Of a stretch of DNA of 16,382 bases, positions 7,654 to 15,584 are shown piece after piece (the stretch's first letter is position 1; each line of letters opens with the position of its first letter). The stretch is from an uncultured Solirubrobacteraceae bacterium. Lineage in GTDB: Bacteria; Actinomycetota; Thermoleophilia; Solirubrobacterales; Solirubrobacteraceae. Where the stretch lies: contig CADCVT010000186.1 in assembly GCA_902806215.1 (NCBI GenBank), forward strand, positions 1 through 16,382, in the 5' to 3' direction. The notes under the pieces are model-generated. The model had not been told where the DNA came from. It saw only the letters and a list, made by a program, of their open reading frames with translations, and ran no database searches. The position numbers and the translations under genes are program-made.

Positions 7654-8112
7654 CTACGCGGTCGCGAGGGACTCGAGGACGTCGGCGCGACTGACGACCC
7701 CGACGTAGCGGCCGTGCTCGACGACCGGCAGCCGGTTGTGCTTGCTGTCGGCCATGATCCGCGCCGCCTGCTGGGCGCTCGCGTCGGCGTCGACGGTCAC
7801 CGGATCGGAGGTCATCATGTGCTCCACGTCGGCGGCGACGGCCTTGCGGATGCGGTCCTCGAACTTCCCGAGGCTCTCGAGGAACACGACCCCGCCGAAC
7901 AGGCTGATCATGTGCGGCAGGTGGAGGTCGCGCTCCTCGTCGGCGATGACGAGGTCGGACTCGGTGACCACGCCGACGCAGCGGCCGCCGTCGTTGACGA
8001 CGGCGATCCCCGAGAGGTCGTGCTCGCGCAGGAGGTGGATGACCCGCTCGACCGTGTCGTTCGGCGTCACCGTCGGCAGGTCGGAGTCCATGATGTCGCG
8101 CACGGTCGGCAT
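7654..8112 (-). CDS. Two-CBS-domain protein
   Basis: A 152-residue stand-alone CBS-pair (Bateman) protein. The first CBS motif covers MPTVRDIMDSDLPTVTPNDT to VGVVTESDL (about 1-55) and the second VEHMMTSDPVTVDADASAQQ to VGVVSRADVLE (about 95-148). They are joined by a longer linker that includes HMISLFGGVVFLESLGKFED. CBS pairs usually bind adenine nucleotides or related ligands and act as sensors; no enzymatic domain is attached here. The ATG at 8112 is 13 nt after the stop of the NAD(P)HX gene, so it belongs to the same transcript, but no good Shine-Dalgarno is visible. Its partner could be a neighbouring enzyme or something elsewhere; nothing in the window decides this. Confidence 0.92.
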   Translation of the reverse strand: MPTVRDIMDSDLPTVTPNDTVERVIHLLREHDLSGIAVVNDGGRCVGVVTESDLVIADEERDLHLPHMISLFGGVVFLESLGKFEDRIRKAVAADVEHMMTSDPVTVDADASAQQAARIMADSKHNRLPVVEHGRYVGVVSRADVLESLATA

Positions 8113-8125
8113 GTGGCGTCGGAGG

Positions 8126-9682
8126 CTATCGACCGAGCGCGTCGACCACGTCGCGTGCGATCACGCTGTCGGCCCGGCGGGCCGTCGCGGCGGTGCGCCC
8201 GGCGTCGAGGTGGAGCCGCACGCCGGCGCATGCGGCGGTGAACGGGTCGAGGCCCTTGGCCAGCATCGCGCCGATGACGCCGGAGAGGACGTCCCCGGTG
8301 CCGGCCGTCGCGAGCGCCGGAGCCCCGCCGGGCGAGACGGCGACAAGCCCATCAGGGGGGCCTGACCCCTTCTGTTTCACCGGGGGAAGATCATCAGGGG
8401 GGTCTGACCCCTTTTGTTTCACCGGGGAACAGATGATGGTGTCGTCGCCCTTGAGGACGACGATCGCGTTCGCCTGCTCCGCGGCCTCTCGCGCGGCATT
8501 CAGGCGATCGGTCACGTCGTGGTCCAGCAGTCGCTTGAGCTCCCCTGCATGGGGCGTGAGGATGGTCGGAGCGCGCCGCTTCCCCAGGTCGTCGAGGCGT
8601 CCCGCGAACGCGTTCAGGCCGTCCGCGTCGAGGACGACGGGGACCTCCGCCCGCGCGACGAGCTCGCGCACGAAGGCGACGGCTCCCTCGTCGCGCGAGA
8701 TCCCCGGCCCGACGACGAGCGCTCCGCCGCGCTTCTCGGCCTCCTCGACCACGCGGTCGACCCCCTCGGTCGTGAACGCGCCGTCGGCGTCGGGCAGCGG
8801 GATCGTCATCACCTCGAGCAGCCGGACCTCGAAGATCGGGTTGAGCGAGGACGGGACGCAGCACGTGACGTAGCCGGCGCCGGCGCGCATCGCGGCCTCG
8901 GCCGCCAGGCAGGGGGCGCCGGTCAGGCCCGTCGATCCGCCGGCGACGAGGACGTGGCCGCTGGAGAACTTGGTCGACGCCGCGTCGCGGCGCGGCACGA
9001 CGTCCGCGACCCGCGGCGTCAGGAGGCCGATCGCCGGTGCGACCGGGGCGCCCTCCGGCATGCCGATCTCGGTCCGCCGCACCGTGCCGGCGTGCTCCTT
9101 GCCGGGGTGGATCCACAGGCCCGGCTTGGCCTGGTGGAACGTCGCGGTCGCGGTCGCTCGGACCGCGACGTCCTCGATCGCTCCGGTGGACGCGTCGACG
9201 CCGCTCGGGACGTCGGCGGCGACGACGGGCACCCTGCACGCGTTGAGCGCCTCGATCGCGCTTCTGGCCGGCTCGCGGACCGCGCCGGAGAAGCCGGTCC
9301 CGAGGATGGCATCGACCGCGACAACCGCATCAGCGAGGGAATCAGGGTGAAAGGGCCTGGTGTCTTCACTGAGTCGTTGTTGGTTGATCAGCGCGTCCCC
9401 GCGCAGGCTCTCCGGATCGACGACGGTCGTGACGACGACATCGCGCCCGGCATCGCGGAGCAGCCTCGCTGCCACGTACCCGTCGCCGCCGTTGTTCCCT
9501 CCGCCGCAGACGACGACCACGCGGCCGCTCGGCGCGGCCTCGGTGACGAGGTCGGCGAGGCCGGCTCCCGCGCGCTCCATCAGGTCGAGCGAGGGCACCC
9601 CGCGGTCCTCGATCGCCCAGCGGTCGGTCTCGCGCATCTCCTCGGCGACCGGGAGCGGATCGAGCCAAGGCGGGAGCGTCAC
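8126..9682 (-). CDS. nnr: Bifunctional NAD(P)HX epimerase / ADP-dependent NAD(P)HX dehydratase
   Basis: Repairs hydrated NADH/NADPH (518 aa). The N-terminal YjeF epimerase half includes CGGGNNGGDGYVAARLL (59-75) and DAILGTGFSGAVREP (124-138). The C-terminal ribokinase-like dehydratase half includes GSTGLTGAPCLAAEAAMRAG, VLDADGLNAFAG, ILTPHAGELKRLL and the nucleotide-site motif ATAGTGDVLSGVIGA (458-472). The GTG at 9682 overlaps the acpS stop (GTGA). A 28-residue, two-unit insertion with 14-residue period (units 420-433 and 434-447, PVKQKGSDPPDDLP and PVKQKGSGPPDGLV) interrupts the dehydratase domain after VVLKGDDTIICS and before AVSPGGAPALATAGTG. Its AAA, CAA, TCA, CCT and CTT codons are unlike the GC-ending codons around it. 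The catalytic motifs are intact, so the enzyme is probably still functional. Confidence 0.95.
   Translation of the reverse strand: MTLPPWLDPLPVAEEMRETDRWAIEDRGVPSLDLMERAGAGLADLVTEAAPSGRVVVVCGGGNNGGDGYVAARLLRDAGRDVVVTTVVDPESLRGDALINQQRLSEDTRPFHPDSLADAVVAVDAILGTGFSGAVREPARSAIEALNACRVPVVAADVPSGVDASTGAIEDVAVRATATATFHQAKPGLWIHPGKEHAGTVRRTEIGMPEGAPVAPAIGLLTPRVADVVPRRDAASTKFSSGHVLVAGGSTGLTGAPCLAAEAAMRAGAGYVTCCVPSSLNPIFEVRLLEVMTIPLPDADGAFTTEGVDRVVEEAEKRGGALVVGPGISRDEGAVAFVRELVARAEVPVVLDADGLNAFAGRLDDLGKRRAPTILTPHAGELKRLLDHDVTDRLNAAREAAEQANAIVVLKGDDTIICSPVKQKGSDPPDDLPPVKQKGSGPPDGLVAVSPGGAPALATAGTGDVLSGVIGAMLAKGLDPFTAACAGVRLHLDAGRTAATARRADSVIARDVVDALGR
8351..8428 (-). repeat. Tandem 42-nt palindromic repeat inside nnr (REP-like)
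   Basis: Two direct copies, 8351-8386 and 8393-8428, are offset by exactly 42 nt and differ at about 3 of 36 aligned bases. On the minus strand each begins near GTGAAACA and carries AAGGGGTCAGACCCC. In the copy at 8393-8428 the GGGGTC-A-GACCCC palindrome is perfect (8399-8411); the other copy has one mismatch. Because 42 is a multiple of three the frame is kept. From memory, GGGGTCAGACCCC-type palindromes occur as dispersed repeats in several bacterial genomes, some near REP-associated tyrosine transposases; the link here is inference. Confidence 0.8.
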
Positions 9683-10008
9683 CGCACCACCGCGACCGCG
9701 CCGGCCATGCCCTTGGAGTGCGTCAGCGAGATCTCCACGTCGTGGCCGCTCAGCGGCCCGTGGAGCACGAGCACCGGCCCCTCCAGCACTTCGATGTCGA
9801 GCCACGACCACGCGTCGAGGCGCAGCGCCTTGGCCACCGCCTCCTTCGCGCAGAACCGCGCCGCGAGGTGCTGCCCGGGGCGAGCCCGGCCGGACGCGTA
9901 GGCGCGCTCGCGCTCGGTGAACAGCCGCTCGGCCAGGCGCGGGCGGCGCTCCAGCGCTCGCTCGAGCCGCTCGATCTCCAGGAGGTCGATCCCGATGCCA
10001 CCGGCCAT
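9679..10008 (-). CDS. acpS: Holo-[acyl-carrier-protein] synthase
   Basis: Transfers the 4'-phosphopantetheine arm from CoA to a serine of acyl carrier protein, activating fatty acid synthesis (109 aa, close to the 115-125 aa family norm). The N-terminal motif GIGIDLLEIERLERAL holds the Mg-binding Asp, and the second signature LAARFCAKEAVAKAL holds the Glu/Lys of the active site. The C-terminal strand EISLTHSKGMAGAVAVV is also typical. The ATG at 10008 follows a TACGGT hexamer on the minus strand by 8 nt, so the transcript is probably leaderless and this gene heads the run acpS-nnr-CBS-alr-nucleotidyltransferase. Its TGA overlaps the next GTG start. Confidence 0.95.
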   Translation of the reverse strand: MAGGIGIDLLEIERLERALERRPRLAERLFTERERAYASGRARPGQHLAARFCAKEAVAKALRLDAWSWLDIEVLEGPVLVLHGPLSGHDVEISLTHSKGMAGAVAVVR

Positions 10009-10016
10009 CGCCGGGG

Positions 10017-10028
10017 ACCGTATACGGT
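10017..10028. promoter_or_regulatory. Perfectly palindromic divergent promoter, acpS / oxidoreductase
   Basis: ACCGTATACGGT is a perfect 12-bp palindrome in the 26-nt gap between two divergent start codons. TACGGT therefore reads on both strands (plus 10023-10028, minus 10022-10017) and fits the TAnnnT -10 pattern. The plus start ATG is 6 nt downstream, the minus start ATG 8 nt downstream, as expected for leaderless mRNAs; neither gene has a Shine-Dalgarno. A -35 is not evident. Its role as a promoter is inferred. Confidence 0.55.
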
Positions 10029-10034
10029 CGGGCG

Positions 10035-10612
10035 ATGCGGATCGGAGTCATCGGCACGGGGGCCATCGGCGGCGCGGCGATCGAGCTGTTCGAGGACGCC
10101 GGGCACGAGGTCCTGAGCGGCAACTCCCGCGGCGGCGTGGCCGAGGCCGTGGAGTTCGCCGACGTGGTCCTCGTGGCGGTCCCGTTCGGGGCCCGCGGCA
10201 CCCTGCCGGTCGACGAGCTCGCCGGCAAGGTCGTCATCGACGCCATGAACTACTTCCCCGCCCGCGACGGCCAGGTCGCCGAGCTCGACAACGACGAGAC
10301 GACGTCGTCGGAGCTGCTGTGGCGCGTCCTCGGCGGCGACGCCGCGGTCGTCAAGGCGTTCAACACGATGGACGCGGCGACGCTCGAGGAGGACGGCCGG
10401 CCCGCGGGAGCGCACGACCGGCTCGTGCTCTTCGTCGCCGGCGACGACGAGCTGGCCAAGCGCACCGTCCTCGAGCTCATCGACGAGATCGGCTTCGACC
10501 CGGTGGACACCGGCACGCTCGCGGTCGGCGGGCGCCTCCAGCAGCCCGGCGGCCCGCTCTTCGGGACGTCCGTGACGGCGCTCGAGGCGCAGAGGCTCTT
10601 CGGCTCGGCGGG

Positions 10613-10616
<4 letters not shown>
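10035..10616 (+). CDS. NAD(P)-binding oxidoreductase of the F420-dependent NADP reductase family
   Basis: A 193-residue protein with an N-terminal Rossmann fold: MRIGVIGTGAIGGAAIELFEDAGHEV carries GxGxxG (about 7-12), followed by a Ser/Asn/Arg loop (SGNSRGG) that in this family contacts the NADP phosphate. The later segments ADVVLVAVPFGA, KVVIDAMNYFPARDG and VVKAFNTMDAATL match NADP oxidoreductase/coenzyme F420-dependent proteins. Whether it uses F420, a flavin or another partner cannot be told. The ATG is only 6 nt from the TACGGT element, implying a leaderless transcript, and the gene diverges from acpS. Its TAG overlaps the TAA of the convergent aldo/keto reductase within the tetranucleotide TTAG (10613-10616). 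Confidence 0.88.
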
Positions 10617-11467
<851 letters not shown>

Positions 11468-11474
11468 GACAACT

Positions 11475-11480
11475 ACCGTA
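11475..11480 (-). promoter_or_regulatory. Probable -10 element of the aldo/keto reductase gene
   Basis: Read on the minus strand this is TACGGT, then AGTTGTC (7 nt), then ATG. It is the same hexamer and nearly the same spacing as at the acpS spacer, and fits TAnnnT with a leaderless start. No -35 is visible and the assignment is by pattern only. Confidence 0.45.
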
Positions 11481-11502
11481 CCGCGCGACGACGCGGCCCC
11501 GG

Positions 11503-13362
11503 TTACTCGACGGTGACGGTCTTCGCCAGGTTGCGCGGCTGGTCGATGTCCAGCCCGCGGGAGCGCGCGATCGCGTAGGCGATCATCTGCAGCGGCACGA
11601 TCGCGAGGATCGGCTGGAGCATCCAGTCGGTCTTCGGGACGCGGATGACCTCCTCGGCGTGCTCACCGATGTCGAGGTTGCCCTCGGTCGCGACCGCGAT
11701 GACGTGGGCGCCGCGCGCGCGGACCTCCTGCATGTTCGACACGACCTTGTCGAGCACGGGCGAGTCCGTGGCGCAGACGATGACGGGCGTCTTCTCGTCG
11801 AGCAGGGCGATCGGGCCGTGCTTCATCTCGCCGGCGGCGTACGCGTCGCTGGGGATGTAGGAGATCTCCTTGAGCTTCAGCGCGCCCTCGAGCGCGACCG
11901 GCAGCCCGACGTGGCGGCCCAGGAAGAGGAAGAAGTTGTCGCGGCCGTGCTTGTCGGCGATCCCCGTGCTCTGCCCCTCGGCCCCGTCGAGGCGCTCGAT
12001 GAGCTCCGACAGCGTGCTCGGCAGCTGCTTGAGCTGCCCGACGAGCGAGGCGAGCCGCTCGGGCTCGAGCGTCCCGCGCAGCTCGGCGAGGCGCAGCGCC
12101 AGCAGGTACATCACGGCGACCTGGCAGATGAAGGTCTTCGTCGCCGCGACGCCGACCTCGAGGCCGGCGCGGGTGTAGACCACGCCGTCGGAGTCGCGGG
12201 TGGCCTGCGAGCCCATGATGTTCGTGACCGCGAGGACGGTCGCGCCCTGCTCCTGCGCCAGGCGCATGGCGGCGAGCGTGTCGGCGGTCTCGCCCGACTG
12301 CGTGATCCCGATGACGACGTCGCCGGGCCCGACCACCGGGTTGGAGTAGCGGTACTCCGAGGCGATGTCGACGGCGACCGGCATGCGCGCCCACTCGGTC
12401 ATCGCGTACCGGCCGATGAGGCCCGCGTGGTACGAGGTGCCGCAGGCGACGATGACGATCCGCTTGGCGTTGCGCAGGATGTCCTCGTCGAACTCGCCGC
12501 CGAAGTCGACGCCGGTCTCGCGGACGGTCCGGTCGGCGATCGTCTCGGCGATCGCGTCGGGCTGCTCGTGGATCTCCTTGAGCATGAACGTCTCGAAGCC
12601 GCCCTTCTGAGCGGTCTCCTGGTCCCAGTCGAGCTGCGTCTCCTCGCGCTCGACGGGCGTGCCGTCCGGGAGCATGAACGTGGTCGAGTCGGGACGGATC
12701 GCGACGAGCTCGCCGTTCTCGACGAACTGGACACGGTTCGTGTGCTCGAGGAACGCGGGGACCGCCGACGCGAGGAAGCGCTCGCCGTCGCCGACGCCCA
12801 CGATGAGCGGGCACTCCAGGCGCGCGCCGACGAGCAGCTCGGGCTCGTCCTTGTGCATCGCGACGAAGGAGAAGTGGCCCTCGAGGTCGTTGTAGGCCAG
12901 GCGGACGGCCTCGACGAGGTCGCCGGTGGCGAGATGGTGCGCGATGAGGTGGGCGATGACCTCGGCGTCGGTCTCGCTCGTGAACTCGGCGCCCATGTCC
13001 TGGAGGCGGTTCTTCAGCGCGAGGTAGTTCTCGACGATGCCGTTGACGACGACGTGGACGGAGTCGGCGGTGTCGAAGTGCGGGTGCGCGTTCTCCTCGT
13101 TGACGCGGCCGTGCGTGGCCCAGCGGGTGTGGCCGATGCCGGTCGTCGCGGGGCGCTCGATCGTGGCGACCGCGGGCTGGCGCTCCTCGACGGCGTCGAC
13201 CAGGTTCTGGAGCTTGCCGACGGCTCGCACCGACCGGATGTCCCCGTCGGAGAGCACGCTGACGCCCGCGCTGTCGTAGCCGCGGTACTCGAGCTGCTGC
13301 AGGCCATGCAACAGGAGGTTCTGAACCGGCCGCTGGCCGACGTATCCGACGATGCCGCACAT
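11503..13362 (-). CDS. glmS: Glutamine--fructose-6-phosphate aminotransferase (isomerizing)
   Basis: Makes glucosamine-6-phosphate from fructose-6-phosphate and glutamine, the first step towards UDP-GlcNAc and peptidoglycan (619 aa, normal length). The N-terminal glutaminase begins MCGIVGYVGQRPVQ, with Cys2 as the nucleophile after Met removal, and includes EYRGYDSAGVSV, GIGHTRWATHGRVNEENAHP and VNGIVENY. Two SIS isomerase domains follow, with VACGTSYHAGLIGRY, ITQSGETADTLAAMRLAQ and YAAGEMKHGPIALL, and the C-terminal DQPRNLAKTVTVE includes the conserved Lys. A Shine-Dalgarno AAGAAAGG (minus strand, 13375-13368) lies 5 nt before the ATG, so this gene is translated from a leadered message. It follows glmM by 81 nt containing a strong hairpin. 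No glmS ribozyme fits there. Confidence 0.98.
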   Translation of the reverse strand: MCGIVGYVGQRPVQNLLLHGLQQLEYRGYDSAGVSVLSDGDIRSVRAVGKLQNLVDAVEERQPAVATIERPATTGIGHTRWATHGRVNEENAHPHFDTADSVHVVVNGIVENYLALKNRLQDMGAEFTSETDAEVIAHLIAHHLATGDLVEAVRLAYNDLEGHFSFVAMHKDEPELLVGARLECPLIVGVGDGERFLASAVPAFLEHTNRVQFVENGELVAIRPDSTTFMLPDGTPVEREETQLDWDQETAQKGGFETFMLKEIHEQPDAIAETIADRTVRETGVDFGGEFDEDILRNAKRIVIVACGTSYHAGLIGRYAMTEWARMPVAVDIASEYRYSNPVVGPGDVVIGITQSGETADTLAAMRLAQEQGATVLAVTNIMGSQATRDSDGVVYTRAGLEVGVAATKTFICQVAVMYLLALRLAELRGTLEPERLASLVGQLKQLPSTLSELIERLDGAEGQSTGIADKHGRDNFFLFLGRHVGLPVALEGALKLKEISYIPSDAYAAGEMKHGPIALLDEKTPVIVCATDSPVLDKVVSNMQEVRARGAHVIAVATEGNLDIGEHAEEVIRVPKTDWMLQPILAIVPLQMIAYAIARSRGLDIDQPRNLAKTVTVE

Positions 13363-13386
13363 ACGGGCCTTTCTTCCCCAACAAGA

Positions 13387-13406
13387 CAGGGCGCAGCAGC
13401 GCCCTG
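13387..13406 (-). terminator. Hairpin between glmM and glmS (terminator or attenuator)
   Basis: On the minus strand the RNA would read CAGGGCGC-UGCU-GCGCCCUG, a perfect 8-bp stem with a 4-nt loop, followed by UCUUGUU. It ends 24 nt before the glmS ATG and just before the glmS ribosome-binding site. The short U-rich tail suggests partial termination after glmM or control of glmS by readthrough. It could equally be a simple processing or stabilising stem. Confidence 0.5.
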
Positions 13407-13418
13407 GACAAGCGTTCG

Positions 13419-13424
13419 AGGATA
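13419..13424 (-). promoter_or_regulatory. Possible -10 for glmS
   Basis: The minus strand reads TATCCT, fitting TAnnnT, about 57 nt upstream of the glmS ATG. If used, transcription would begin near 13411-13412 and the leader would contain the hairpin at 13387-13406. No -35 is apparent and such hexamers occur by chance, so support is weak. Confidence 0.2.
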
Positions 13425-13443
13425 GCGGCGGGGGTCCTTCCGG

Positions 13444-14733
13444 CTAGACGGCCTCGACGACCGATGCGATCCGCGCGCAGACGGCGTCGGCCTCGTCCTG
13501 CGAGGGGGCCTCGGCCATCACGCGGACGAGCTGCTCGGTGCCGCTGGGGCGCACGAGCACGCGACCGCGGCCCTCCAGGCCAGCGGACTCGCGCTCGACG
13601 ACGTCGGTCAGCTCGGGGCTGTCCATGGCGGCGTCGCGGTCCTCGACGCGGACGTTGACGAGGCGCTGCGGGAGCTTGTCCATCGCGGTGCGCTCGGCGA
13701 GGTCGCCGCCGGCGAGGGCCTCGAGCGTCAGCAGCGCGGCCGCGATCCCGTCGCCGGACGGCACGAAGTCCATGTCGATGAGGTGGCCGGACTGCTCGCC
13801 GCCGAGCGCCCAGCCGAGCCGGCGCAGCGCCTCGAGCACGTAGCGGTCGCCGACCTTCGTCGTCTCGACGCTGACGCCGGCCTGCTCCATGGCGACATGG
13901 AAGCCGTAGTTCGTCATCACCGTGACCGCGACGCCCTCGACCTTGCGGTGCAGCGCGGCGAGCGCGAGCAGCTCGTCGCCGTCGACGACGGCGCCCGTCC
14001 GGTCGACGGCGAGCACGCGGTCGCCGTCGCCGTCGAACGCGAAGCCGACGGCGTGGCCGTCGACGAGCTCGGCCAGCGCGTCGGCGTGGGTCGAGCCGAC
14101 GCCGTCGTTGATGTTCCGGCCGTCGGGCTCGTCGGCGATGACGGTGACCGACGCGCCGAGGCGGCGGAAGATCTCGGGCGCCACCTGGTGCGTGGCGCCG
14201 TTCGCGCAGTCGAGCAGCACGCGAACGCCGGAGAGCGACAGAGCTGCGAACCGCGACTCGAGGCCCCGCAGGTAGTCGGCGCTCGTCCCGTGCAGCACGC
14301 GGACCCGGCCGATGGCGCCCGCGACCGGAGCACCTTCCTCACCGAGCCGTTGTTCGATCGACAGCTCGACGTCGTCGGACAGCTTGAAGCCATCCCCACC
14401 GAAGAACTTGATGCCGTTGTCGCGGTACGGGTTGTGCGAGGCGCTGATGACGACGCCCAGGTCGAACCCGTACTGCGCGATCAGCAGCGGCACGGCGGGC
14501 GTCGGCAGGACGCCGCCGAGCAGGACCTCCCCCCCGGCGGCGGCGACGCCGGCGCCGAGGGCGGCCTCGAGCATCTCGCCCGACTCGCGCGTGTCGCGCA
14601 CGACGAGCACGCGCGGCTTCTCCCCGGCGACGACCTGCGTCGCCGCCTTGCCCAGCCCGAGCGCGAGCTCGGCCGTCAGCACCTCGCCGGCGACGCCCCT
14701 GACGCCGTCGGTGCCGAACAGACGGCGAGCCAT
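13444..14733 (-). CDS. glmM: Phosphoglucosamine mutase
   Basis: Converts glucosamine-6-phosphate to glucosamine-1-phosphate for UDP-GlcNAc synthesis (429 aa). It opens with RRLFGTDGVRGVAGE. The phosphoserine loop is VVISASHNPYRDNGIKFF with Ser99 as the active-site residue; the Mg-binding loop is FAFDGDGDRVLAVD (Asp234, 236, 238); the sugar-specificity loop is GGEQSGHLI (311-319); and the phosphate-binding loop is VRPSGTEQLVRVMAE (394-408). All four catalytic elements are intact. The ATG lies 14 nt after the rpsI stop, so it is cotranscribed with the ribosomal genes, an order common in actinobacteria. Its product pathway continues from GlmS, encoded next. Confidence 0.98.
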   Translation of the reverse strand: MARRLFGTDGVRGVAGEVLTAELALGLGKAATQVVAGEKPRVLVVRDTRESGEMLEAALGAGVAAAGGEVLLGGVLPTPAVPLLIAQYGFDLGVVISASHNPYRDNGIKFFGGDGFKLSDDVELSIEQRLGEEGAPVAGAIGRVRVLHGTSADYLRGLESRFAALSLSGVRVLLDCANGATHQVAPEIFRRLGASVTVIADEPDGRNINDGVGSTHADALAELVDGHAVGFAFDGDGDRVLAVDRTGAVVDGDELLALAALHRKVEGVAVTVMTNYGFHVAMEQAGVSVETTKVGDRYVLEALRRLGWALGGEQSGHLIDMDFVPSGDGIAAALLTLEALAGGDLAERTAMDKLPQRLVNVRVEDRDAAMDSPELTDVVERESAGLEGRGRVLVRPSGTEQLVRVMAEAPSQDEADAVCARIASVVEAV

Positions 14734-14747
14734 CGCGCGACGAGCGA

Positions 14748-15584
14748 CTAGCGCTTGGAGAACTGCGGCTTCTTGCGGGCCTTCTTGAGGCCGGCCTTCT
14801 TGCGCTCCTTCGCGCGTGCGTCACGCGTGAGGAAGCCGCGGCGCTTGAGCTCGCCACGAAGGTTCGGATCGGCCTCGAGCAGCGCGCGCGAGACGCCGTG
14901 GCGCAGCGCGCCGGCCTGCGCCGAGACGCCGCCGCCGAGCATGTTCGCGATGACGTCCATGCGCTCTTCGTAGCCGACCGCCTCGAGCGGCTGGCGGATG
15001 TTGCGCCGGAGCGTGGCCCGCGGGAAGTACTCGTCGAGCGTCTTGCCGTTGATCGTGTAGGCGCCCGTGCCCGGCTTGAGCGTGACGCGCGCGATCGCGG
15101 TCTTGCGCTTGCCGGTGGCCTTGTAGGTCGCGCCGGCGGCCAGGTCGATCGAGACGGCGGCGATCGGCTCGGCGATCGTGTCCTCGTCGGCGGCGGCGAG
15201 CTGCTCGTCGGCGGCGTCGGACAGGTCGCCCTCGTCGCCGTACGGCGAGAGGCCCGACTTGTCGTCGCCGTCCATGACGATGTCGACCTCGAGGTCCATG
15301 CCCGGGATCGCCGGCTTCTCGCGCGGCGCGACGGGCTCGTCGTCGTCCTCGTCCTCCTCGACGTCGGTCTCGGCGACCGGCGTCGCGGCGGGCTGGTCGG
15401 CGGACTGCTCGGCAGGCTCGGGAGAGACCTCGGACGCGGGCGCGCCGACGGACTCGGCGACGTCGGGATCGACCGCCTCGACCTCGGGCGGGGTCTCGGA
15501 CGTGGCCTCGGTGGGCGGCGCCGTCTCGGCTGGAGCGGCGGCCTGCTCCTCGTTCTCGTCGGGCGTGGGCGTCTCGTCGGCCAT
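14748..15584 (-). CDS. rpsI: 30S ribosomal protein uS9 with long acidic N-terminal extension
   Basis: Small-subunit ribosomal protein S9, whose basic C-terminal tail reaches towards the decoding site and P-site tRNA. The conserved domain is residues 153-278: YKATGKRKTAIARVTLKPGT, YTINGKTLDEYFPR, GGGVSAQAGALRHGVSRALL and the terminal KKPQFSKR. This part is the ordinary length of about 126 aa. Preceding it are 152 residues of very acidic, Ala/Pro/Glu/Asp-rich sequence, including TDVEEDEDDDEP around 73-84 and a less repetitive patch PGMDLEVDIVMDGDDKSGLS (94-113). Streptomyces and mycobacterial S9 have shorter acidic extensions, so this is an enlarged version of a known trend. The ATG directly abuts the rplM stop (TAGATG), supporting this start; no in-frame ATG nearer the core precedes it except Met96 and Met104. 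Confidence 0.96.
   Translation of the reverse strand: MADETPTPDENEEQAAAPAETAPPTEATSETPPEVEAVDPDVAESVGAPASEVSPEPAEQSADQPAATPVAETDVEEDEDDDEPVAPREKPAIPGMDLEVDIVMDGDDKSGLSPYGDEGDLSDAADEQLAAADEDTIAEPIAAVSIDLAAGATYKATGKRKTAIARVTLKPGTGAYTINGKTLDEYFPRATLRRNIRQPLEAVGYEERMDVIANMLGGGVSAQAGALRHGVSRALLEADPNLRGELKRRGFLTRDARAKERKKAGLKKARKKPQFSKR

Noticed and set aside
11481..11496. CCGCG-CGACGA-CGCGG stem after glmS as a terminator
   Set aside because: Only 5 bp, no U-rich tail, and the next gene on the same strand begins within 35 nt.
13363..13443. glmS ribozyme upstream of glmS
   Set aside because: The gap is 81 nt, too short for the ribozyme core, and contains a simple hairpin and a Shine-Dalgarno instead.
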